Positions 52,027-61,880 of a stretch of DNA of 64,000 bases are shown here, piece by piece. Every line of letters begins with the position of its first letter. Within the stretch, counting starts at the first letter, position 1. This DNA is from Stygiobacter sp041675645 (lineage in GTDB: Bacteria; Bacteroidota; Ignavibacteria; Ignavibacteriales; Melioribacteraceae), in contig JBAYTN010000008.1 in the NCBI GenBank assembly GCA_041675645.1, positions 30,995 through 94,994 of the forward strand, given 5' to 3'. Under the pieces are notes generated by a model, which was not told the DNA's origin, ran no database searches, and saw nothing but the letters and a program-made list of their open reading frames with translations. Both the position numbers and the translations under genes were made by a program.

Positions 52027-55000
52027 ATGGGTGAAACCATAAATCATAAAATAAAAGTTGCATTGTATGCTACAGTTCCATTTCAGCTAAGAGTTTTGGA
52101 ACCGATAGCCAAAGAATTTGAAGCTAATCTTATTAGTTTCAATGCTGAAGAAATTAAAGCATGGAATCCGGATGCAATTGTCGTTACGGCTGAACATGAA
52201 ATTTCACTTTTCAGAACCTACTGCGATAAAACAAATTGCGCTTTAGTGGCGTTGCGTCATGGTGCTGGTTTTAAATATGTTAAGCCTCCGCAAGAATATG
52301 CTCAAGCAGATTATATCTGTGGCAGCGAATGGGACCAAAAAGATTTTGAACGTGGCGGGATAAAACCACGCAAAAAGTTTCTACTCACTGGGAATGCTTG
52401 GGTAGATGGGGTTTTTAATGTTCCCAGCAGAAAGCCAAATACTACTTCTCCTACATTTCTATTTGCTCCAACATGGAACCCAGATACTAGTGCAGCAAAA
52501 TTTTTTGAGGGAAAGCTTATTCAACTAATTAGAAAAGTTTTTCCAGAATCGAAAATTGTACTTCGTCCTCATCCAAACATTTTAACATACGATCACAAAT
52601 ACCTTCAGCAATTTGCCGATTTATATAAACGCTGGCTTAATGATTGGCAGCACTCTTTAGCTTATGGTAATGTAGAGTTTATTAACGATCCTAAAATATC
52701 GCTTCCAACTTTATTCGATCAAACTGACGTTATGATTAGCGATGCTTCAACAGCAATTTTCGAATTTATGGCACTTGGTAGACCTATTCTTCTATATACA
52801 AGTTCATCTAAGCCAGATATAGATAATTATGACCCGGAAGCAATGGGAAACAAATTAAGAAATGTAGGTAAAGAATTTTCGAATGAAGATGAATTTATTG
52901 AGTCACTAAGTTCTTTGTTTGAAGAACATGAACAGTTGTTCTTGAAAAATCAAATTAAATATTCAAACGAGATATTCGGCAAGTATCAAGATGGTAAATC
53001 AACAAATAGAGTTATCAGTGTAATTAAAAATCTTGAAGAGAGAAATAATATGAAGAAAGAGAATCCGAAGTTAAAAATTACTAAAGCACACGGCGATGGC
53101 TCTGTTTTAATGGATATAGGAAATGAATCGGAGTTTGCGAAAGCTATCAATGAACTATTTCAGAAAATAAAACCCAAAAAGATTATTGAAACCGGTACCC
53201 ATTTAGGAACGGGAACAACTACTATTATCGCTAACAGTCTGAAGACTCTCGGGTTGACCGATACAATATTTCATACAATAGAAGTAAACCCCGATTACTG
53301 CTCTCATGCTTTCGACTATTTTGTAGATAGCGGTTTGATTAAGCAAGTATATCTAAATTCCGGCTTATCTGTACCTCGTTCAATACTTCCAACACTTGAA
53401 GAGATAAAGAATACAACGGTTGATAATATTGAATATCAAGGAATTTATATTGATCACTATGAGCAAGAACGAGCTGACCTTTATTACAAAGAAACTGATT
53501 TTAAAGATACTCCCGACGATTTATTGGGAAAGTGTTTAAGAGAGTATGATTACAAGCCCGACTTTGTTCTGCTTGACAGCGCGGGACATATGGGATTTAT
53601 TGAGTTTCAATATTTGATTAACCAGATCGAATGTGAATGCTATATTGCTCTGGATGATGTATATCATATCAAACATCACAAAAGCTTTCTATCCATACAA
53701 TCGGATTCAAGATTCGAATTGATTGTATCATCAAAAGAAAAATTTGGATTCTGTATAGCTAAGTTTACTCCTAAGCAGCTAAAAAAGAAGAAACCAGTTG
53801 TTAAGGAGAGCGTAATCTTTTCTAACCAAATAAAATCTTTGCCCAAAAACATTATTGCAATAGGTCTGGTTGAGCATATTGGAGATATTATTGCTTGCGA
53901 GCCGGTCTCCCGTTATGTTCGCAACATTTTTCCAGATGCGTATATTGTTTGGGTTACCAAGCCCGGTTATAAGGATTTGATTGATTCTAATCCCCATATA
54001 AACGAAGCTTATACTGTTAGTTGTTTGACAGAATGGATATTCTTAAAGAATAGCGGTCTCTTTCAAGAAGTAATTGATCTTCATATTCAAAATAGAGTCT
54101 GTCCAACATGTAATGTTCCTTTAGAAAAAGTGGAAGGTAGAGTTGATATAACTCTTGAAAATTATTACGATCATGGAAATCTACTCTCCGCCTTTTGCCA
54201 GAATGCCGGATTACCGATATTAACCGAAGCGCCACAAGTTTATATCAGAGATTCTGAAAGGCATGGCGTTGATCTTATTGGACTTCCAAAAGACTATATC
54301 GTTTTTCATTGTCTGTCAAATGAATATACCCGCGACTGGAAAGATGAAAATTGGATCGAGCTTGCTCACAAGATCAAGAAAAAATGGAATCTGCAAATTG
54401 TTGAAGTAGGTCATCGCTCGGTTTTATCGAAGGATAAGACTTTGTACACAATCAATCTATGTGGAAGACTTTCAATACTTCAAACGGCTGAAGTTGTAAA
54501 CCGTGCAAAAGTATTTATTGGTATTGACAGCGCAATTGCACACGCTGCTAATGCGGTTAACACTTATGGAATTATTTTATTAGGTGAATACCGAGCCTTC
54601 AAAAAATATACTCCATATAGCGGCAATTATTCTGATGGAATAAATTCCGAACTTGTATATGCCGCACATGGTCCGGCATCCGAAATTCCGGTTGTTAAAG
54701 TACTATTTGCAGTTGAGAAGGCATTAGAACAAGTTTCATTACAAAAAGAGAAAAGAAGTGAGCCAGATTATTTTGCTGTTCCATTTGAATGTAATCCAAA
54801 TAAAAATTTGGTGAAAGATTTTCTTAATCAGAATCCATTCCGATTGATATCTCTGTATTTGCCACAGTTTCATCCGTTTCCGGAAAATGATAGTTGGTGG
54901 GGAAAAGGATTTACAGAATGGACAAATGTGAGTAAAGCCAAACCACTCTTCCCGGGGCATTATCAGCCTCATCTTCCTTCCGACCTTGGATTCTATGATT

Positions 55001-56973
55001 TACGATTAGACGAATCTAGAATAGCACAAGCCGAATTGGCGAAGCAATATGGTCTTGAAGGATTTTGCTATTACCACTATTGGTTCAATGGAAGAAGATT
55101 ATTAGAAAGACCTTTCAACGAAGTATTGAAATCGGGAAAACCGGATTTACCATTTTGTCTAGCCTGGGCAAATGAGAATTGGACAAAACGATGGGATGGC
55201 AGAGAAGCAGAAATGCTGCAAGAGCAAGTCTATGGAGGAGAAGATGATGCGGTCAATCATTTCAAGTGGCTATATCCGGCATTTCTTGATAAGCGCTATA
55301 TAAGGATTGATAATAAACCGGTCTTTATGATTTATAGACCATCTGCAATTCCGGAATTAGAAAAAGTTATAGAAGTCTGGCGCGAACTAGCAAAACGTTC
55401 CGGAATAGGTGGAATTTATTTGGTTGCTATGAGAACAGGATTTGAAAAGTATCCAAACAATTATTGGTTGAGTCAAGGGTTCGATGCCGAACTAGTTTTT
55501 CAACCCGGGACAGGAGATATAAATAAATTTAATAAGTGGCAGTCAATTTCAAGTTTGGGTGGGGCTGAATTTGCTAATACTCAAGCAATTGTAATTGATT
55601 ATGATAAAGCTTGGCCGATAATGGCATCGGAAGTAACAAAAGAAGATCCCGGATTTGCTTGTGTTGTTCCTTCGTGGGATAACACAGCGCGCAGAGCAAA
55701 AATTGGCGCTTGGATTCTTAACAACTCTACACCTCAAGAATATCAAAAGTGGTTAATGCATGAAATGGACCGTGTGATCGAAAGGGGAAATGATAAACGT
55801 GTTGTATTTATAAATGCATGGAATGAATGGGCAGAAGGAAATCATCTTGAGCCTGATATGAAACACGGGCATGGCTACTTAGAAGCAACAAGCAATGCTG
55901 TGACCAATTCTTTAGCTAGTCTGGCAAAGATTGCAATATCAAGCGGGGATTTAGAAAGTGCCGAAAGTTATTGCAATATGGCATTATTCAAATATTCTTC
56001 AATAGAGGCAAACAGCCATCATAGTTTTGTAGAAAATTCTGCATCAAACCAAACCGGCTATATAGAAAGCCGCTTCAGCTTCGATAAGAATTTATCAGAG
56101 ATTTATTTGCTGCTCGGAATCATAAACTATGTGAAAGAAGAAAAAGACCGGGCACTCTTTCACTATGAACAAGCCATTGCCTTCAATAGCGGCAATGTTT
56201 TGGCAAGTGTTTGTTATGCAGACCTTTGCAACGAAGCTAATCTTAAAGAAAATGTGACCAATACTTATCAGAATCTATTTCTACTTGAAGATCATACGAA
56301 AATACTGTTTACGCTTGGACGTTTGCTTGATTCAGTTGGAAATAAAAACGCAATTCTATTCATTAAGGCTGCATTAGAGAATGGTATACATGACTCGGAT
56401 ATTGGCAGCATTTCTGAATATGACCGAAAGCTATTGCAATTCAGTGGTTTAGCTCATTTCGGTAGCTCGGTAACCGGTGCAATTAATGTTTTAAAGGGTG
56501 TATCATTCTTTAATCAAGCAAACAATTATTTGAATGAAGGTAATTTTGAAGAAGCTAAGCGTTCTTTTATTGAAGCTATGAAACTTTTGCCAAATCATAC
56601 AACATCACTTGCCGGATATGCTATTGTACTAAAACAACTTGGTGAATCCGATGCGGCAATAGAAACAATGTTGAAAGCAATTTCTTTAGAGCCCGGCAAT
56701 TATCAACTTATAAAAATTCTTGCGGATCTGCATTCAGAGTTGGGCAATTATAAAGAGGCAATTCATATTTACAGACAGTTACTCGCGTTAGATCCAAACA
56801 ATACGGATTTGCTAATGTCCGTCGCTAAACTTCAATTAACATTAGGTGATTACAATTCGGCAGAAAAGCTTACTATGCACGTTTTGGAAATTGAACCTAA
56901 AAATCAATTAGCCTTGGATTTAAAAATAATTATGTCGGAAAAAAGTTTCTCCAATGGAAAAATTAATGTATAA
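52027..56973 (+). CDS. Five-part glycan-modifying protein (TagB/F, methyltransferase, GT9, WbsX, TPR)
   Basis: A 1648-residue fusion. Residues 8-340 match CDP-glycerol glycerophosphotransferases: LRHGAGFKYV, FAPTWNPD, LRPHPNI, DVMISDASTAIFEFMALGRP. About 350-580 is a SAM-dependent methyltransferase-like part (IIETGTHLGTGTTTI). About 605-905 is a GT9/heptosyltransferase-like part (VEHIGDIIACEPVSRYVRN, FIGIDSAIAHAANAVNTYG). About 935-1300 is a WbsX-type domain (LISLYLPQFHPFPENDSWWG, LAWANENWTKRWDG, INAWNEWAEGNHLEPD). About 1325-1640 has TPR repeats. No signal or membrane span. The domains suggest stepwise cytosolic building or capping of a glycan. Confidence 0.88.
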   Translation: MGETINHKIKVALYATVPFQLRVLEPIAKEFEANLISFNAEEIKAWNPDAIVVTAEHEISLFRTYCDKTNCALVALRHGAGFKYVKPPQEYAQADYICGSEWDQKDFERGGIKPRKKFLLTGNAWVDGVFNVPSRKPNTTSPTFLFAPTWNPDTSAAKFFEGKLIQLIRKVFPESKIVLRPHPNILTYDHKYLQQFADLYKRWLNDWQHSLAYGNVEFINDPKISLPTLFDQTDVMISDASTAIFEFMALGRPILLYTSSSKPDIDNYDPEAMGNKLRNVGKEFSNEDEFIESLSSLFEEHEQLFLKNQIKYSNEIFGKYQDGKSTNRVISVIKNLEERNNMKKENPKLKITKAHGDGSVLMDIGNESEFAKAINELFQKIKPKKIIETGTHLGTGTTTIIANSLKTLGLTDTIFHTIEVNPDYCSHAFDYFVDSGLIKQVYLNSGLSVPRSILPTLEEIKNTTVDNIEYQGIYIDHYEQERADLYYKETDFKDTPDDLLGKCLREYDYKPDFVLLDSAGHMGFIEFQYLINQIECECYIALDDVYHIKHHKSFLSIQSDSRFELIVSSKEKFGFCIAKFTPKQLKKKKPVVKESVIFSNQIKSLPKNIIAIGLVEHIGDIIACEPVSRYVRNIFPDAYIVWVTKPGYKDLIDSNPHINEAYTVSCLTEWIFLKNSGLFQEVIDLHIQNRVCPTCNVPLEKVEGRVDITLENYYDHGNLLSAFCQNAGLPILTEAPQVYIRDSERHGVDLIGLPKDYIVFHCLSNEYTRDWKDENWIELAHKIKKKWNLQIVEVGHRSVLSKDKTLYTINLCGRLSILQTAEVVNRAKVFIGIDSAIAHAANAVNTYGIILLGEYRAFKKYTPYSGNYSDGINSELVYAAHGPASEIPVVKVLFAVEKALEQVSLQKEKRSEPDYFAVPFECNPNKNLVKDFLNQNPFRLISLYLPQFHPFPENDSWWGKGFTEWTNVSKAKPLFPGHYQPHLPSDLGFYDLRLDESRIAQAELAKQYGLEGFCYYHYWFNGRRLLERPFNEVLKSGKPDLPFCLAWANENWTKRWDGREAEMLQEQVYGGEDDAVNHFKWLYPAFLDKRYIRIDNKPVFMIYRPSAIPELEKVIEVWRELAKRSGIGGIYLVAMRTGFEKYPNNYWLSQGFDAELVFQPGTGDINKFNKWQSISSLGGAEFANTQAIVIDYDKAWPIMASEVTKEDPGFACVVPSWDNTARRAKIGAWILNNSTPQEYQKWLMHEMDRVIERGNDKRVVFINAWNEWAEGNHLEPDMKHGHGYLEATSNAVTNSLASLAKIAISSGDLESAESYCNMALFKYSSIEANSHHSFVENSASNQTGYIESRFSFDKNLSEIYLLLGIINYVKEEKDRALFHYEQAIAFNSGNVLASVCYADLCNEANLKENVTNTYQNLFLLEDHTKILFTLGRLLDSVGNKNAILFIKAALENGIHDSDIGSISEYDRKLLQFSGLAHFGSSVTGAINVLKGVSFFNQANNYLNEGNFEEAKRSFIEAMKLLPNHTTSLAGYAIVLKQLGESDAAIETMLKAISLEPGNYQLIKILADLHSELGNYKEAIHIYRQLLALDPNNTDLLMSVAKLQLTLGDYNSAEKLTMHVLEIEPKNQLALDLKIIMSEKSFSNGKINV

Positions 56974-57012
56974 AAAATTATTTGATACAATGCTTGTTTA
57001 TAAATCATCAAA

Positions 57013-60000
57013 ATGGATTACAGTATGAAAAAAGATAAAGCCCAAAAAGCAAATGAAGTGAAAAATGCAGATGTAATTTCGCAAGAAAATAATTATGAAA
57101 AAATTGCTTGTCCATATTGTACAAGTATTAGAGCAGATGTTTATAGAAAAGCATCCGATATTGTTAAATGCTCAAATTGCGGCACTGTATATTTAAGAAC
57201 TCGGCTTAAGAAAGAAGCAATGGAGCTTCTTTATCAATCATATAATACTGATGCACCACAAATGTTTTTGCCAAAAGACCAGAATGAAATTAAAAATAGT
57301 CTGTTGAGGAGAGATTACTGGATTAAAGAAATACTTCAGTACACTAAAGCTGAAGGTAATATTCTGGATATTGGTTGTGGTTGGGGAGCGTTTCTTGATA
57401 ATGCCCGTACTTATGGTTTCTCACCTCGCGGAATAGAGATAACTAAGAAGGGCGCGGATTTTGCAAAAACTAAGTTGCAAATTAATGCAACAAGCGATCA
57501 ATTTTTAGATACACCTCTTGAACAAAAATCATTTAATGTAGTTACTCTAAATCACGTTTTGGAACATTTGCCTGAACCGAAAATGGCGGTCGAGAAAATT
57601 TTCGATTTGCTGATTCCGGGTGGACTGTTTTGTGGAATTGTTCCAAACGTTGAATCGCTATGTTCATTCTTTATGGGCGATTCATGGGAATGGCTCGATC
57701 CATTTTATCATTATGTACATTATTCACCGGCTACAGTTAAAAAGCACCTTGAAAATGCCGGATTTGTAATTGAGAAAATTTATACTGCTTCGGGAGATTA
57801 CAATCGAACTGAGCTAGCAAATGTTTTGAAAACACATTATCGTCCATCTCATCATGGAATGATTCCGGAAATAATTAAAAAAATTGAGATGAATGGACAA
57901 GGTGAGGAGATTAGGTTTATAGTAAGGAAACCTGAAGTAAAAGCAAGTAAAACTACTGAATCAAAAGATCATTCTCTTATTAAATCAAAAAACAGAAATC
58001 ATAGCACTTATACAGCATCAATAATAATTCCGGTTTACAATAAAGTAGAGTATACTCAAAAATGTTTGGAAACTCTTTATTCTATTAAAAATGGAGTTGA
58101 TGATTTTGAAGTGCTGGTTGTGAATAATGCCTCTAGTGATCAAACGGTCAAGTTTCTTGATCTAGCTTGTTCAGAATATCATGATCTGAAAGTAGTTAAT
58201 AATTTCGTTAATAAACGATTTGCCGGCGCGTGCAATTCTGGTGCTGCAAATGCAGAAGGTAAATATTTGGTTTTTTTGAATAACGATACAGTCCCGCAAG
58301 AGGATTGGCTCTTATATGGAATTAATAGGCTAAAGATAGACGATAGTGTTGGTATTGTTGGATCAAAATTACTTTATCCTGATAGAACTATTCAACATTG
58401 CGGTGTTGAGTATTTATTAAATGTTCATCCGGAATACCCGATTTGGCCGGTTCATCGCTTTCTTGGAATGAAAGAGAATGATCCGCTTGTTAATCAAGGT
58501 GGAATAGTTGAATCTGTTACGGGTGCATGCTTGTTTATACCAAACAGATTATTTAAAGAAATAGACGGATTTGATGAAGATTACACAATGTATTTTGAAG
58601 ATCTCGACCTATGTTTTAAAACAATGAAAGCAAAAAAGAAAATCTTTTACGAACCTAAGTCAGTAGTTATACATTTTGAAGGTAAATCTACACCCGATGA
58701 AGCTTTGCGTTATAAACTGAGCACTGATGCAGCGAAAAGATTTTATGAAAAATGGCAAATGGAAATTCAAACACTTACGGAAATGAAGAAACAACAGATT
58801 GTTTCTGTTCCGAATGAGTTTCCGCTAAGTTTTACGCAAATATTCGAAACGAACAAAAGGACTATTAATTCTTTAGTCGAATCTTCAAGATATGATGAAG
58901 CAAACAATCTGTTAAATGAATTGAAGAAATTTATTCCAACAGATCCGGTGATTTGTGATTACGAAGAACGTTTTAAAATATTAAACAGCAGTAAAGAAAA
59001 TAAAGCAGTTAACCCCTTAAGTAGTCCAAATCAAACTAAGTTGAAACACGCAGAAGTATCAATTCTAACACTGACATACAACGCTCTTGATTATACCAAG
59101 GAATTTATTTCATCTGTACAAAAACATTCTACGTTAGATTATGAATTGATAGTGATAGACAATAACAGTTCAGATGAAACCGTGACCTTTCTTACTGCTA
59201 TTGAAAAGAATCATGAAAATATTAGAGTAATTCTGAATAATGAAAACATTGGCTTTCCAGCAGCAATTAACCAAGGAATACTAGAATGTAATGGAAAATA
59301 TATAGTAATTGTTAATAACGATATTGTGGTTACTAAGGGTTGGCTGGAGCGCTTGATAGAAGTAGCCGAATCTGATTCTAGAATCGGGTTAGTTGGGCCA
59401 ATTAGTAATGAGGTTAGTGGATTGCAAATGGATGAAAATGCGAAGTATAAAACAATAGATGATATGCACAAGTATGCCTCAGTTGTTTCGGAGAAGAATA
59501 AAGGGGAAGTGTTGCAATTCCCGCGTATAGCATTTTTATGTACTCTTATTAAAAAAGAAGTGATCGAAAAAATTGGCGGATTAGATGAGCGTTTCTCTCC
59601 CGGTAATTATGAAGATGATGATTTCTGTCTTCGCGCTCAAATTGCCGGTTACAAAACAGTTATAGCTAAAGATGTTTTTATCCATCACTTTGGATCTAAA
59701 AGTTTCAAGGCAGATGGCGAAAAAAAATACGCAGAACGACTAGAGATAAACAAGCAAAAATTTGTTTCTAAGTGGGGCGTTACTCCAGATGAATTGTGGC
59801 TTCAGCGAAAAGAAATTAAACCGCATCAATCTTTTTATCCAATAAGCAGAAACAAATTTGATGAACATTTTGAGCGCACTCGGATTTTGCTTTCAGATAA
59901 TGAACTAGACTTAGCGTTTGAATCATTACAAAACGCCTTGGAGCATTTCCACAAAGTTGAACAAAGGAAACAACAAGTTGAGTATCATGACTTGCTCGAT

Positions 60001-60273
60001 CTTGCTGGAAATCTTTCCTTGGCGAATGGTAATCTGGAATTAGCACAAAAATATTTTGCCGAAGAGTTGGAAATTATGCCTAATTCATCTACGGCATGCT
60101 CTGGACTTGGTGAAGTATTTCTTACGCAAGGATTACATGAAAATGCTAAAACTATGTTTGAATGGGCAGTAAAGAATAATCCGGCTAACAATTCTGCAGT
60201 TAACTCTCTCTCAAATGTTAACACTATACTAGGATTTGAAGCTAACCACAATTCACTTTTTATCGAGGTATAG
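57013..60273 (+). CDS. Methyltransferase fused to two GT2 domains and TPR
   Basis: A 1086-residue fusion. A zinc-ribbon-like segment has CxxC pairs C33/C36 and C53/C56. A class I methyltransferase follows with ILDIGCGWGAF near 116-126 and NHVLEHLPEP. Two GT2 glycosyltransferase domains follow: about 334-575 (SIIIPVYNK, FLNNDTVP, YFEDLDLCFK) and about 679-900 (SILTLTYNA, IVNNDIVV, YEDDDFCLR, IHHFGSKSF). The last 150 residues are TPR-like. Zinc-ribbon methyltransferases of this type often act on sugars. The next gene starts directly at the stop codon. Confidence 0.88.
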   Translation: MDYSMKKDKAQKANEVKNADVISQENNYEKIACPYCTSIRADVYRKASDIVKCSNCGTVYLRTRLKKEAMELLYQSYNTDAPQMFLPKDQNEIKNSLLRRDYWIKEILQYTKAEGNILDIGCGWGAFLDNARTYGFSPRGIEITKKGADFAKTKLQINATSDQFLDTPLEQKSFNVVTLNHVLEHLPEPKMAVEKIFDLLIPGGLFCGIVPNVESLCSFFMGDSWEWLDPFYHYVHYSPATVKKHLENAGFVIEKIYTASGDYNRTELANVLKTHYRPSHHGMIPEIIKKIEMNGQGEEIRFIVRKPEVKASKTTESKDHSLIKSKNRNHSTYTASIIIPVYNKVEYTQKCLETLYSIKNGVDDFEVLVVNNASSDQTVKFLDLACSEYHDLKVVNNFVNKRFAGACNSGAANAEGKYLVFLNNDTVPQEDWLLYGINRLKIDDSVGIVGSKLLYPDRTIQHCGVEYLLNVHPEYPIWPVHRFLGMKENDPLVNQGGIVESVTGACLFIPNRLFKEIDGFDEDYTMYFEDLDLCFKTMKAKKKIFYEPKSVVIHFEGKSTPDEALRYKLSTDAAKRFYEKWQMEIQTLTEMKKQQIVSVPNEFPLSFTQIFETNKRTINSLVESSRYDEANNLLNELKKFIPTDPVICDYEERFKILNSSKENKAVNPLSSPNQTKLKHAEVSILTLTYNALDYTKEFISSVQKHSTLDYELIVIDNNSSDETVTFLTAIEKNHENIRVILNNENIGFPAAINQGILECNGKYIVIVNNDIVVTKGWLERLIEVAESDSRIGLVGPISNEVSGLQMDENAKYKTIDDMHKYASVVSEKNKGEVLQFPRIAFLCTLIKKEVIEKIGGLDERFSPGNYEDDDFCLRAQIAGYKTVIAKDVFIHHFGSKSFKADGEKKYAERLEINKQKFVSKWGVTPDELWLQRKEIKPHQSFYPISRNKFDEHFERTRILLSDNELDLAFESLQNALEHFHKVEQRKQQVEYHDLLDLAGNLSLANGNLELAQKYFAEELEIMPNSSTACSGLGEVFLTQGLHENAKTMFEWAVKNNPANNSAVNSLSNVNTILGFEANHNSLFIEV

Positions 60274-61803
60274 ATGCCGGTTTTAACGCTTTGTATGATT
60301 GTTAAGAATGAAGAACGGTATTTAAGAGATTGCCTCGATTCTGTTAAAGGCGTTGTTGATGAAATTGTAATTGTTGATACTGGTTCAACAGATAAAACAA
60401 TTCATATTGCAGAAGAGTATGGTGCTAAGATTTACAACTATGAATGGGCTGATGATTTTGCTGTAGCACGTAATTTTGCCTTAGGTAAGACTACGGGTAA
60501 TTGGGTTCTATGTCTTGATGCCGATGAACAGTTGTCAGATCAAACTACACATGAATTAAAAAAAATTATAAGCACTAATGAAGTTGTAGGTTATTACTGC
60601 ACTGTAAAAAGTTTAATTCAAGAAGAGAACGGCGACAGTTCCGTTAGAGATGTACGTTTATTTGCAAATTCGCCCAATATAAAATTTAGTGGTAGAGTAT
60701 ATGAACAAATAATACCCTCACTTGCTGAAAACGATTACAAAATATTGGCATCTCAAATTATTATCAACAATTATGGCGATTGTAGTAATAAAGAGGATAA
60801 AAAAACAAAGGCAGAAAGAAACTTATCGTTGCTACTTAAAGAGTATGAAGCAACCAAATCCGCATATTATGCTTTTCATCTAGCACAAACATATTTGTTG
60901 TTGGAAAATGATGAAAATGCAAGTTTGTTTTTCAGAATAGCAAGTGAATCGCCAAAATTAGATAAGCATTACCGCGCATATAGTTATTCATCTTTAGCAA
61001 AAATCTCTTTTAAGAACCGAAAAATTCAAGAAGCAGAAAAGTTTATAATCCATGCTACCAAGATTGATGATAAGCAACCCTTTACTTTTTTCTTAGCATC
61101 AGAGATTTTGTTACATAAGGGTGAATTGATAATTGCAGAAGATAGATGCAAGAGAGCGTATATATTGAATCAAGCTTTACGGATGAAAGCGATTGATTCA
61201 ACACTATCTTTTGCTTTAGATCCAGAAAAAATTATTTACTATGGATTAATACTTTCGCTCCGCTCAAGAAATAATCTAAACTATGGGTTTTATCAGAAAG
61301 AACTCTTCTCTTTGTTTGCATTTCAAACGGGAATGGAGGACTCTGCAATTTCAGCTGCAGTACAGAAAGTTTTTGGCAGTTCTTCACTTTCCAACGAGGA
61401 TGCGGAAATTATTCTGAAATTAATAAATAAAAACAATCTTAGCTTTTATGTCTATATGCTTGGAGTAAATCCCTACAAACAACAAGTAATGACAATAGTT
61501 GAACAACTATTAACTAGATATTCCGATTCAGTTGATGTTATGAAATTATATGCGAGGATGCTTGAAGAGTTTGGAAAAGTTGAGGAAGCCGTAAGTGTTA
61601 TGGAAAGTATTATCGAAGGAAACAAAACTGATGCAACAGTATTCTTCTATTTAATTTCATTCTACCTAAAACAAGGAAAGGATGATAAAATAAAGCCACT
61701 TGTACTACAGCTGGAAAGAAATTTCTCACATATTCCGGATGTGATGACCAGAGTGAGAACTTTAAAAAGGAAACTCTTGATGTTGACAAGTGTTCCGTTG
61801 TAG
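60274..61803 (+). CDS. GT2 glycosyltransferase with TPR tail, first copy
   Basis: A 509-residue protein. The N-terminal GT2 domain has LTLCMIVKNEERYLRDCLDS, DEIVIVDTGSTDKTI, DDFAVARNFAL and the metal-binding L-D82-A-D84. Its opening resembles SunS-type protein glycosyltransferases. The rest is TPR-like helices, which in such enzymes can hold protein acceptors. It directly follows the fusion gene and is a paralogue of the next gene. Proximity to flagellin makes flagellin a likely acceptor; this is inference. Confidence 0.86.
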   Translation: MPVLTLCMIVKNEERYLRDCLDSVKGVVDEIVIVDTGSTDKTIHIAEEYGAKIYNYEWADDFAVARNFALGKTTGNWVLCLDADEQLSDQTTHELKKIISTNEVVGYYCTVKSLIQEENGDSSVRDVRLFANSPNIKFSGRVYEQIIPSLAENDYKILASQIIINNYGDCSNKEDKKTKAERNLSLLLKEYEATKSAYYAFHLAQTYLLLENDENASLFFRIASESPKLDKHYRAYSYSSLAKISFKNRKIQEAEKFIIHATKIDDKQPFTFFLASEILLHKGELIIAEDRCKRAYILNQALRMKAIDSTLSFALDPEKIIYYGLILSLRSRNNLNYGFYQKELFSLFAFQTGMEDSAISAAVQKVFGSSSLSNEDAEIILKLINKNNLSFYVYMLGVNPYKQQVMTIVEQLLTRYSDSVDVMKLYARMLEEFGKVEEAVSVMESIIEGNKTDATVFFYLISFYLKQGKDDKIKPLVLQLERNFSHIPDVMTRVRTLKRKLLMLTSVPL

Positions 61804-61880
61804 TATGATAGTTGTTGTCTCATAAAAAATAAAAACCATGAAATAAATTTCACTCAGAAACATTCTGGATTGAGGTAAAA

